38,478 nt of DNA. Origin: Piromyces finnis. Taxonomy: Eukaryota; Neocallimastigomycota; Neocallimastigomycetes; Neocallimastigales; Neocallimastigaceae. The notes under the pieces are model-generated. The model was not told the origin of the DNA and ran no database searches. It worked only from the letters and a program-made list of their open reading frames with translations. A program made the translations under genes and the position numbers. Location of the stretch: NCBI GenBank assembly GCA_002104945.1, contig MCFH01000117.1, positions 1-38,478 of the forward strand, written 5' to 3'. Below are positions 1 through 8,946 of the stretch, in pieces; within the stretch, counting starts at the first letter, position 1; the number at the start of each line of letters is the position of its first letter.

Positions 1-1484
1 AAGAAGTGGCTTATGGTCTGATACAGGATAAAAATTATTTATAAATGATCCTGAGTGAATAAGATCTTTCATCTTCGAATTGATAAGAGCATGGTCATGT
101 CGGAAGATTGATCACTCGAGTCCAAGAGATAGTAGACCTCTAAGCGGAAGAATTTCCCAATCTCCTAATCCATTAGTTGATAACCAGTTGGATAATTTTA
201 CTTTAGACATATTAAAATCACCAACAAGAATCGATGGATGGGATGAATGAGTTTGTAACCACAAGCGAACTTCTAACTTTGCATGATCAACATAGATGTT
301 GTGATGACTATGAGGCATATAACATTTCCAATCGAGCATTTGAATCTATTCCAGAGACTAAAGTATAAATAAGAAATATATACTTTCCAGAGAAGTTTTC
401 AAGTGAGGGCTTGACATGAATTGTGAAAAACCTAATATAAACCTCTCATTCCCGGAACTGATTCGTCAGCTTTCTTGAAAAAGTGTCTATAGTTTCGCCA
501 AGTAACACGACAAGGATAATCTGTATTCGATCCAGAACCATTACCAGTTTCTTGGAAACATAAAATAATGGTTTGAAAATAGCTGTGAAATAGCTAATAC
601 TATCTCTCTTTTCGTGATTCACCATTGGTGTTCCAACTAAGACAAAAAGAAAGTTATCAGGCTTGTTGGATGAGGAAGAATCGTTGCTATTATTTTATTT
701 TAAAGTCATCGTTATTAATGGATGATGCATCAGAGGAATAAGTAGAACTATTACTAGATGGCTGTGAAACTGAAGAACTATCAACTATTGAACTGTTATC
801 AGAGTTGATAGACTATTAGAATTAATTGTTGAATGTTGAGATTGAAATTGTGTTTGCTGTAGATCTGGAATATTTTCATGATGGAAACTTGTTGAAGATC
901 CTGTTGAAGATCTTGTTGAAGATCGGATTGTTGATGAGATTGTTGAACTGATTGTTGAAATGATTGTTGAATAGAATGTTGATGTTTATTAGAAACTAAA
1001 TTTTACGTTTGAGAGTGGAAAAAGTGTATTGTGATTCCTTCTACTACGAGCTGAAAAGGAATTGAGGTAACTGAAAGTTTCTTCTTTAAATGTGTAAGAT
1101 TTTAATACAATCTTTCGATGAACCATGAACCTTGACTAAGAAAAGTGATCATTGAAAGTCTGAAAATATTTAACACTAAAACTGAATTAAATTTTCTTCT
1201 AGAATAACCTCGAGTTTTTCCCATAGCATATTTACCTGACCATGATCGAATACCACGGATAAAGAAGGAGCGAATATCATCTAAGGGGATACCATAAGAC
1301 CGGGTACCACGTCTGATATAATTCTTATCTTTAATATAAAGGACTGACATGATAATTAATTCTAATTAAAAATATTGAATATAAAATAAATACTAATAAA
1401 AATTATAAATATACGTATATGGAAAAAAAACTGTTCTCTCTTCTTTTAAAAAAAGTACAAATGGAATTCAAAAATTGTTAACGA
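1..1484 (-). mobile_element. Inverted partial copy of the non-LTR retrotransposon 5' half
   Basis: Read on the minus strand, this repeats the intact element to its right (about 1486-2990): same 5' UTR, same start MSVLYIKDKNYIRRG (ATG at 1350), same Gln-rich and Ser/Asn-rich stretches, same endonuclease segment ending near the SDHKPL motif. It differs from the right copy mostly by single-base insertions and deletions, often in short base runs (for example GG instead of GGG near 138-139), with few substitutions. The reading frame therefore survives only in pieces (1102-1350 and 112-339). It has no reverse transcriptase part because the window begins inside it. It is either a real head-to-head, decayed second copy or an uncorrected palindromic read/contig end; see the findings. 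Confidence 0.85.
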
Positions 1485-1501
1485 TCTCGTAACAATTTTT
1501 G
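1469..1501. repeat. Palindrome at the centre of the inverted retrotransposon arms
   Basis: CAAAAATTGTTA at 1469-1480 and its exact reverse complement at 1490-1501 flank the 9-base loop ACGATCTCG. This is the turning point of the large inverted repeat. Outside it the two arms correspond, except for about 11 extra bases on the left (near 1459-1469) and different A-run lengths. Confidence 0.9.
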
Positions 1502-4500
1502 TACTATCCAGTTTTAAGAAGAGAGAGAGACAGTTTTTTTTTTCCATATACGTTATATTTATAATTTTTATTAGTATTTATTTTATATTCAATATTTTTT
1601 AATTAGAATTAATTATCATGTCAGTCCTTTATATTAAAGATAAGAATTATATCAGACGTGGTACCCGGTCTTATGGTATCCCCTTAGATGATATTCGCTC
1701 CTTCTTTATCCGTGGTATTCGATCATGGTCGGTAAATATGCTATGGGAAAAACTCGAGGTTATTCTAGAAGATAAATTTAATTCAGTTATTAGTGTTAAA
1801 TATTTTCAGACTTTCAATGATCACTTTTTCTTAGTCAAGGTTCATGGTTCATCGAAAGATTGTATTAAAATCTTACACATATTAAAGAAGAAACTTTCAG
1901 TTACCTCAATTTCCTTTTCAGCTCGTAGTAGAAGGAATCACAAATATACTTTTTCCACTCTCAAACGTAAAATTTTAGTTTCTAATAAACATCAACATTC
2001 TATTCAACAATCATTTCAACAATCAGTTCAACAATCTCATCAACAATCCGATCTTCAACAAGATCTTCAACAGGATCTTCAACAAGTTTTCCATCATGAA
2101 AATATTCCAGATCTACAGCAAACACAATTTCAATCTCAACATTCAACAATTAATTCTAATAGTTCTATCAACTCTGATAACAGTTCAATAGTTGATAGTT
2201 CTTCAGTTTCACAGCCATCTAGTAATAGTTCTACTTATTCCTCTGATGCATCGTCCATTAATAACGATGACTTTAATAATAATTATAATAGCAACGATTC
2301 TTCCTCATCCTCATCCAACAAGCCTAATAACTTTTCTTTTTGTCTTAGTTGGAACACCAATGGGTGGAATCACGAAAAGAGAGATAGTATTAGCTATTTC
2401 ACAGCTATTTTCAAACCATTATTTTTATGTTTCCAAGAAACTGGTAATGGTTCTGGTTCGAATACAGATTATCCTTGTCGTGTTACTTTGCGAAACTATA
2501 GACACTTTTTCAAGAAAGCTGACGAATCAGTTCCTGGAATGAGATGTTTATATTTAGGTTTTCACAATTCGTGTCAAGCCTCACTTGAAAACTTCTCTGG
2601 AAAGTATATTATTTCTATTTATACTTTTAGTCTCTGGAATAGATTCAAATGCTCGATTGGAAATGTTTATATGCCTCATAGTCATCACAACATCTGTGTT
2701 GATCATGCAAAGTTAGAAGTTCGCTTGTGGTTACAAACTCATTCATCCCATCCATCGATTCTTGTTGGTGATTTTAATATGTCTAAAGTAAAATTATCCA
2801 ACTGGTTATCAACTAATGGATTAGGAGATTGGGAAATTCTTCCGCTTAGAGGGTCTACTATCTCTTGGACTCGAGGTGATCAATCTTCCGACATTGACCA
2901 TGCTCTTATCAATTCGAAGATGAAAGATCTTATTCACTCAGGATCATTTATAAATAATTTTTATCCAGTATCAGACCATAAGCCACTTCTTATTAATGGT
3001 AAAATTATTCCTATGGAAGATTTTTCTAATGACTTTAATGTTCCTAAGAAAATTCTGAAATGGAATAGATTAAAATGTATTGAGGAAAAGGAATCTATTC
3101 TCAGTCTTAATAAATTCCAAATACTTTCAGCAAAATTCAACGATCCTAATGTTTCTACAGATGAACTTTCCAAAGAGTTTACTTCAACTGCTTTTTCAAT
3201 TGCAGACGAGCTCAGTATTACCTCAGCAAATAACGTTATAAAGTCTTCATTTCATATTTCACAACAAATTTTTAATCTTCAAAAAATCAAAATGAAGTTG
3301 TATAAGAGATTTAAAAAAGAAAGAATTTATGATATAGATGAATTTATTAAAAGAATTAAAATCTACCGTAAGCTCATTGATTACATCCACAAAAGATGTA
3401 ATGAATTTAGGAAGCAAGAATATCTTCATTGGATTAAAACAGGATGTGAGTATATGAAGAGTCATAATCCTAAGAAGGCCTGGAAATGGATCAAGAAAAC
3501 TGCAAAAATTGGAAAAGATTCTTTCTTTATTGCTCAACCAATTAAAAATAAAAATGGAGAATTAGTTGTTGCTACGGAAGAACAACTAGATGTGTGGCAT
3601 GATCATTTCGAAAAGCTTGCATCAGATCCAAGTGGTGTAAGTCTTGATTTGGAGCATTGGTATGAAGAACCAACGAATAAACGTTTTTCACTTCCTATGC
3701 TTGATGAGTGGGATATCAACCAAGATATTAGTATTGATGAAGTCAAGTCAGCTATCCTCACTACTCCAAATTATAAAGCATCAGGTCCGGATGGTATTCC
3801 AATTGAATTTTACAAAGCATTAATTCCATCAAGTAATGATTCTAATAATGCTACAGATAATAATTCTTCCGGTAATAACACTTCAGATAATGATGCTCAT
3901 GGTTTAAATTTTATTCTTAAATTATTCAACCGTATTTGGGATGGAGACTTTCCCAACTTATGGAATGAATCCAGTATTGTTTCCATTCCTAAGAAGGGAG
4001 ATTTGACAGATTGTGATAACTATCGAGGTATATCACTTATCAATAATGGTATTAAGTTGATTTCCAAAATTGTCACCACTAGAATCTCAGAATATGGTCT
4101 AAAGAATAATTTCATTAGACCTGAACAATTTGGTTTTCGAAAAAAGGAAGAAAGTATCAGTCTTTTCATTTCAATCCAAGAAATATGCCGTAGACGTCAA
4201 TTAGATAATAAAGAGACATATTTGGCCTTTTTAGATCTCAGGAAAGCATACGATTCAGTCCCAATCGGTAATATTCTCCATAAATTAGATTGTTTAGGAA
4301 TCCGAGGTAAGAGTTTACAATTCACCAAAAATTTATATTTAACATCTAAGGCTAATGTCAAATTAGATGGACAATTCTCGAAATCTTTTGATGTGAAGAA
4401 AGGAGTCCGTCAAGGTTGCCCACTTTCTCCTATTCTCTTTAATCTCTTTATTAATGATATATTTAAAGAGTGCGAAGATCTTGGAGTCAGTTTAGGTGAC

Positions 4501-6436
4501 ACTCGATGCTGTGGTGGACTTTATGCAGATGATATAGTTATTTGTGCTCCAACAAGAGGATGCTTAAAAAAGATGCTAAGAAGAGTTAATGAATGGGCCT
4601 TGTATAATGAAATGGAATTTGGTATCCAGAAGTGTTCAACGATGGTGATTCGTCCTGAATCAATAGAAAATCAGAACAAGAGAGATCCAACATTTTACTT
4701 AGCAGGACAACCCATTCCAACTACTGATTGTTATACTTATCTTGGTGTTCCATTTGATAAGAATTTGTCCCTTAAACCAGTAATTAAAGTTCTTAATAAC
4801 AAGGTTTTGAAAGGACTTTTTTCAGTCAGTAAATTCTTAAGAAATCCTAATATTCCTATTCCCTTCAAAAAGCTAGTACTTAACTCACAAGTAATCAGCA
4901 GAGTTTCATACTTTGCACCATTACTTGGATCCAACAAAGCTAGGTCTAGGATTGCTCAGAAGCATGTTAACAAAGGAATACGATGGGTTGCCGGAGTTCA
5001 TAAAGCTGTATCGTTTATATCTTTATACTCTATCTCAAAAGATTTGAATATCCCTCCATTGTCAGCCAAATGTGCGTTAGCTCAGGTTAGATGTTTTAAC
5101 ATATGGAAAAACTCGAATTGTATTATCTCACACTTTGTCAATTACATTCCTAAATTTAGAAAATACACGTGGTGCAAATCAAGTAGGACACTTGATAAAA
5201 AACTAAAGAAGCATGGAGATGTTAAAGCAGTTAAAAACTTTTATTGGAAAGATCTCAAAGGAAATTCAATCAAAGCGCAATATTATGATGATAATAAATT
5301 TATTGAAACTAAAAATTTTATTAAATTATGTTATGAATACCCAGAGTTTGCCTATGGCTTCTACTGGCTATTGAAAGCAAGAAGCGGATACAAGTTGGAT
5401 GCTAGAGTTGCCAAAGCTGCTAAATTTGTTGATCCAGTTTGTCCTAACTACTGTCCATGTTGCAAGTGTGGTGTTCAAAGTATTAAACATTGGTTATTAG
5501 ATTGTCCAACATTTAGAGATATCCGTATTAAATATTATGATTCCATAGTCCAGCTACTAAATTTTTTCAGTCAACGTAATTCCAATAGTCCTATCAATAA
5601 TAATGAAAATGTTAATATCAGTAGAGATAGCAATAACATTAATAGTAATAGTAACAATAGTAGTAATAATAATTACAATAGTAATAGTAACAATAGTAAT
5701 AGTAACAATAGTAATAATAGAAATAGTAATAATAACAATAGTAGTTATAGAAATAATAATACTAGTAATGATAGCAATAGTGAAGATAATAATTCTAATT
5801 TAGATAGTAATTTAGTTAATGATAGTAATAGTTCTAATAATCCGGTGAATATTAATGTGTATGATTATTCTAGTGTGTGCAGTAAAATATTTAAATTCCT
5901 TCTTGGGGGAAGAAGTTTTAACAATATTAATTACAATTCAAGGGAATGGAAAGAACTTTGTAAGCGTCAGATTCAATCTGGTACTAATGAAGGAACACCA
6001 TCCTTGACGGTAACCGCGGAACTTCTAACCAAAATCATGCCTTTTGCTATTGGCCAGCAATGGTCAATGTTCAAAAGGTTTGAAGCAACATCCAAGAGCG
6101 TCAATGCTGAAGAAACAGTAAGACAGGCCAGGAGGGCCAGCGCAACCAATGGAGATCATAATTTTGTTCCATGACAAAATTTTGATCTTTGGCTCGGTGT
6201 CCCATTGGAAGTCAAATACAATTATTATATTTTAGTATGATAGTGGCTTTCTTACTTTAATTAAAATTACTAGAATACATTATACCCAATTTTTATTCAT
6301 TTGTGTTTATTTAAACATATTTTTTTTATTTTTATTTTATTTTAATTTTTTATATTACATGTATTATAATTTTAATTAAATTAATAATAAAGTTTAAAAT
6401 ATTTGATGCCGTTAAAAAAAAAAAAAAAAAAAAAAA
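1486..6436 (+). mobile_element. Intact non-LTR (LINE-like) retrotransposon
   Basis: The element consists of a short 5' UTR (about 1486-1617), one long ORF (1618-6174), a 3' UTR of about 240 bases and a 23-base poly-A tail at 6414-6436. It has no long terminal repeats. The poly-A end and the endonuclease plus reverse transcriptase content define it as a target-primed (LINE-type) element. Its ORF is visibly richer in G+C than the flanking DNA. An uninterrupted ORF implies recent insertion. A target-site duplication cannot be checked because the left boundary is lost in the inverted copy. The exact 5' end is uncertain. Confidence 0.85.
1618..6174 (+). CDS. Non-LTR retrotransposon polyprotein (endonuclease + reverse transcriptase)
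   Basis: 1518 residues. Residues 1-115 are a basic domain I do not recognise. About 125-240 is low complexity, first Gln-rich (QQS and LQQD repeats), then Ser/Asn-rich. About 240-460 is an APE-type endonuclease: SWNTNGW, CFQETG, VGDFNM, SSDIDHALIN and SDHKPL carry the usual catalytic Asn, Glu, Asp and His. The reverse transcriptase (about 700-1060) shows SGPDGIPIEFY, NYRGISL, QFGFRK, FLDLRKAYDSV, GVRQGCPLSP, the catalytic YADD near residue 969 and TYLGVPFD. An Asn/Ser-rich insert lies between the first two RT blocks. A zf-RVT-like Cys/His cluster (CPCCKCGVQSIKHWLLDC) follows near 1280, then an Asn/Ser tract and a short C-terminal domain. The ATG at 1618 is the first in frame and is preserved in the inverted copy. 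Clade (L1-, Tad- or CRE-like) is not resolved. Confidence 0.93.
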   Translation: MSVLYIKDKNYIRRGTRSYGIPLDDIRSFFIRGIRSWSVNMLWEKLEVILEDKFNSVISVKYFQTFNDHFFLVKVHGSSKDCIKILHILKKKLSVTSISFSARSRRNHKYTFSTLKRKILVSNKHQHSIQQSFQQSVQQSHQQSDLQQDLQQDLQQVFHHENIPDLQQTQFQSQHSTINSNSSINSDNSSIVDSSSVSQPSSNSSTYSSDASSINNDDFNNNYNSNDSSSSSSNKPNNFSFCLSWNTNGWNHEKRDSISYFTAIFKPLFLCFQETGNGSGSNTDYPCRVTLRNYRHFFKKADESVPGMRCLYLGFHNSCQASLENFSGKYIISIYTFSLWNRFKCSIGNVYMPHSHHNICVDHAKLEVRLWLQTHSSHPSILVGDFNMSKVKLSNWLSTNGLGDWEILPLRGSTISWTRGDQSSDIDHALINSKMKDLIHSGSFINNFYPVSDHKPLLINGKIIPMEDFSNDFNVPKKILKWNRLKCIEEKESILSLNKFQILSAKFNDPNVSTDELSKEFTSTAFSIADELSITSANNVIKSSFHISQQIFNLQKIKMKLYKRFKKERIYDIDEFIKRIKIYRKLIDYIHKRCNEFRKQEYLHWIKTGCEYMKSHNPKKAWKWIKKTAKIGKDSFFIAQPIKNKNGELVVATEEQLDVWHDHFEKLASDPSGVSLDLEHWYEEPTNKRFSLPMLDEWDINQDISIDEVKSAILTTPNYKASGPDGIPIEFYKALIPSSNDSNNATDNNSSGNNTSDNDAHGLNFILKLFNRIWDGDFPNLWNESSIVSIPKKGDLTDCDNYRGISLINNGIKLISKIVTTRISEYGLKNNFIRPEQFGFRKKEESISLFISIQEICRRRQLDNKETYLAFLDLRKAYDSVPIGNILHKLDCLGIRGKSLQFTKNLYLTSKANVKLDGQFSKSFDVKKGVRQGCPLSPILFNLFINDIFKECEDLGVSLGDTRCCGGLYADDIVICAPTRGCLKKMLRRVNEWALYNEMEFGIQKCSTMVIRPESIENQNKRDPTFYLAGQPIPTTDCYTYLGVPFDKNLSLKPVIKVLNNKVLKGLFSVSKFLRNPNIPIPFKKLVLNSQVISRVSYFAPLLGSNKARSRIAQKHVNKGIRWVAGVHKAVSFISLYSISKDLNIPPLSAKCALAQVRCFNIWKNSNCIISHFVNYIPKFRKYTWCKSSRTLDKKLKKHGDVKAVKNFYWKDLKGNSIKAQYYDDNKFIETKNFIKLCYEYPEFAYGFYWLLKARSGYKLDARVAKAAKFVDPVCPNYCPCCKCGVQSIKHWLLDCPTFRDIRIKYYDSIVQLLNFFSQRNSNSPINNNENVNISRDSNNINSNSNNSSNNNYNSNSNNSNSNNSNNRNSNNNNSSYRNNNTSNDSNSEDNNSNLDSNLVNDSNSSNNPVNINVYDYSSVCSKIFKFLLGGRSFNNINYNSREWKELCKRQIQSGTNEGTPSLTVTAELLTKIMPFAIGQQWSMFKRFEATSKSVNAEETVRQARRASATNGDHNFVP

Positions 6437-7207
6437 TTCAATGATGATGAAGGTAAAACACAAGATTACAGTAATGTAATGAATACAGACGAATTGGAAA
6501 CCCAATGTATACCCTTCATTATTGAAGAAAATAAACTACAAATTCTAACTTTTACCAATGAAAATGAATTAAAGAAAGAAAATATAGAGTTGACCGAGAA
6601 AGAAAATCAAAAGTTTATAAATAAAGAAAAGTATTTAAGTGAAAAATATTTAAATGAATATAATGAATTAAGTTTATCTGAAAATGAATTAAAAGATTAT
6701 ATTGAAAACTCGATATTTTGTAATGATAAATTAAATAAAGCAGATATAATTGAAACAAACATGAAAATAAAAAGAAGCAATACTGATGCCAAAAATCCAA
6801 CACCATTTACTAAATACAATGCTACCCAGTATTATTACAATCATTTAGGATATCGATATGTAATAAGAGAAACTTCTCTCTACTATAATAATATAATAAA
6901 AATTATAGTCGAAAATGTTGGTTATGCTCCAGCATACAAGTTATTTGAAATTAATTTGATTTTAAAATCTTTATCATCAAATCAATCTATCGAGATAAAA
7001 ATAAATACAGATAATAGAAAGTGGTATTTAAAGAGTCAAACTGAAAATCTCTTAGAAAATTATTATCCAAAATTAAGAGATATTAATTACGATGTTTATT
7101 TCAATATGTATGATCCTAATACAAGCCTTTATATAAAATTTGCTAATTCAAATAAATATTATAAAAATCTCGGCTATAAAACAGGATCTTTTACAATTGA
7201 AAATTAA
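6437..7207 (+). pseudogene. DUF4832-like gene, 3' remnant cut by the retrotransposon
   Basis: The frame is open from the last A of the poly-A tail (6437, FNDDEGKTQDYSNV...) to the stop at 7205-7207, so coding sequence continues upstream of the first ATG (6479). The C-terminal half resembles the end of DUF4832 proteins: LGYRYVIRETSL, IIVENVGYAPAYK, NTDNRKWY, MYDPNTSLYIKFANSN, LGYKTGSFTIEN. In that family this is a beta-sandwich C-terminal region following a barrel-like DUF4874 domain. Here that barrel is absent and an acidic, Lys/Glu/Asn-rich segment of about 100 residues sits in front. I infer that the retrotransposon landed inside the gene and separated it from its 5' part. It could still be expressed from the ATG at 6479 as a 242-residue protein. 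The function of the family is not established. Confidence 0.7.
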
Positions 7208-8079
7208 TAAAGAAAATGAAAAAAAATTTTAACTATTAAATATTACATTTTATATATTATTTAAAGAATATAAAAATATGGATATACGAATCAATAAGTA
7301 ATTATAATGAAACCAAAGCAGTAATTTTAATATCTAACTTTATATTTTCTAGTTAATAAAAATAACATAAACCAACCCTAAAGCTAAAACAATAAAAATA
7401 AAACAAGTTAAAGAATAATAAAATATATATATACGTTGATAATATATAGAAATTAGAAATAAATAAAAGAAATTAAATAAAAAGGAACTAAAATTAAAAT
7501 ATAATATATTGCTAGAGATAATTAGTAATAATATAATTAAATGAAAATAAAATAAAAACTAAAGCATCAATAAAAATAATATATAAAATTTAAATATTTT
7601 AACGTTTAAAACAATTTTAAATAAAAAGTTATAAAATATAAGTTTAAAAATTTTTTTTAAATAATCACTTTCTTTTTTTCATAAATTTTTATTTTATTTT
7701 GTTAATAGCTTATATAAAAATTTTATATATCTAATCATTTTATTTTTTATTTCTAATTATTTATATATTTTATATTTTATTTATTTATTTATTTCTAATT
7801 ATTTATATATTTTATATTTTATTTATTTATTTATTTTTTCTTTATTTTATATTTTATATTTTATTTATTTATTTATTTTTTCTTTATTTTATATTTTATA
7901 TTTTATTTATTTATTTATTTATTTTTTCTTTATTTTATATTTTATATTTTATTTATTTATTTATTTATTCATTTATTTTTTTTATTTTATATATTTATTT
8001 AGTTACTGTCTTACTTTATTACTTTATTTAATATATCTTTTCCTAATATGTCATATGTTAATATTTTTAAATTTTAAAA
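7208..8079. other. AT-rich intergenic region with a minisatellite
   Basis: This lies between the 3' ends of the DUF4832-like remnant and the secreted-protein gene (convergent). No ORF or RNA gene is recognisable. The right part holds a tandem repeat, listed separately. Confidence 0.7.
7746..7985. repeat. 42-46 bp minisatellite, about five copies
   Basis: Two copies begin with TTCTAATTAT at 7751 and 7793 (period 42). At least three further copies contain TTTTTTCTTTATTTTAT, with the single C at 7840, 7882 and 7928 (periods 42 and 46). Units share a TATTTTATATTTTATTTATT core and grow by extra TTTA steps. It lies just 3' of the secreted-protein gene and may affect its 3' end formation, which is inference. 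Confidence 0.8.
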
Positions 8080-8946
8080 TTAGCATATCATACCAAAGTC
8101 ATCATTTATTGTTACATTTAATGACCAAGTTTCGGAACAAGTACTAAGAGCAACATCTGAGAATTTATTATAATTATACATATTATTTCTTAAAGTATAT
8201 TGACCATCTTTAATTTGAATGTCATCACCATTGTTACGGAATGTGGAAACTTCAATAGCAAATAATGGTGAATAAGAATGTCCTTTGATTCCTTCTCCAG
8301 AAAGAGTACATTCCATTTCAATTGGTTTATTGCTTTCTAATTTTACGTAAGATACAAAACCATTGGTATCTAATTCTTTTACCGTTTCTTGTGATTTTGG
8401 TATGCATTCTATATTACCATAGAGCTCTACATTTGTATTTGTTTTTTCAAAAGATTTGATAAAATCATCATCCTTTTCATTAGATCTATATCTGTAATCA
8501 TGTATTCCTTGAGTAAAGTTATAAAATGAACAGGTGTAGACAATATCCTTATTATACTTTTCTTTCTGTAAATTGATTAAATCAATAATATTTAGCGAGT
8601 TTGTTATTTTTAATAATTCAGAACCATAGATTTCGGCTTCAGTTTTATTTATTCCTAAAGAGCATAATGTATTATACTTATTACATAATATACCAGAGTC
8701 TTTGATACAATTTTGAATTGGAGTTAATGTAGCAATAGTAGTGGTAGTAGTAGTAGTAGCAGTTGTTGTTGCTGTTTTTGTAGCAGTAGTAGCAATAGAA
8801 ACAGTAGATGTAGAATATGGAATATTAGTTTTTATAACCTTGTTGTTTGGATATTTAACATAACATTTTCGAGCATCAACACTAATAACAAGTACTTGTA
8901 AAAATAAAACAGTAAATAATAAATAAAAAATGTTTAGTTTTAACAT
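8080..8946 (-). CDS. Secreted orphan protein with Thr-rich linker
   Basis: 288 residues, single exon. The N-terminus (MLKLNIFYLLFTVLFLQVLV, then ISVDA) is a clear signal peptide with likely cleavage after VDA. A Thr/Ala-rich stretch of about 40 residues follows (TTATKTATTTATTTTTTTIAT), a probable O-glycosylated linker. The rest is a globular domain with nine cysteines in the mature part, several in CxxxxxxC-like spacing (QNCIKDSGILCNKYNTLC), and N-glycosylation sequons such as NFT and NVT. The odd cysteine count leaves one unpaired or intermolecular. I recognise no enzyme, dockerin or carbohydrate-binding motif. The start is the only ATG that gives the signal peptide. Function is unknown; it is likely extracellular or wall-associated. 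Confidence 0.75.
   Translation of the reverse strand: MLKLNIFYLLFTVLFLQVLVISVDARKCYVKYPNNKVIKTNIPYSTSTVSIATTATKTATTTATTTTTTTIATLTPIQNCIKDSGILCNKYNTLCSLGINKTEAEIYGSELLKITNSLNIIDLINLQKEKYNKDIVYTCSFYNFTQGIHDYRYRSNEKDDDFIKSFEKTNTNVELYGNIECIPKSQETVKELDTNGFVSYVKLESNKPIEMECTLSGEGIKGHSYSPLFAIEVSTFRNNGDDIQIKDGQYTLRNNMYNYNKFSDVALSTCSETWSLNVTINDDFGMIC

Noticed and set aside
1420-1530. Residual long-read hairpin-adapter sequence at the palindrome centre
   Set aside because: CTCTCT/GAGAGA stretches look adapter-like, but they belong to the element's 5' UTR and no full adapter is present.
2192-2542. Open frame inside the retrotransposon ORF (+ strand, other frame)
   Set aside because: Shadow frame of the endonuclease region; Ile/Leu-rich translation without motifs.
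5603-5803. Poly-Ile/Val frame over the Asn/Ser repeat
   Set aside because: Pure by-product of the AAT/AGT repeat read in another frame.
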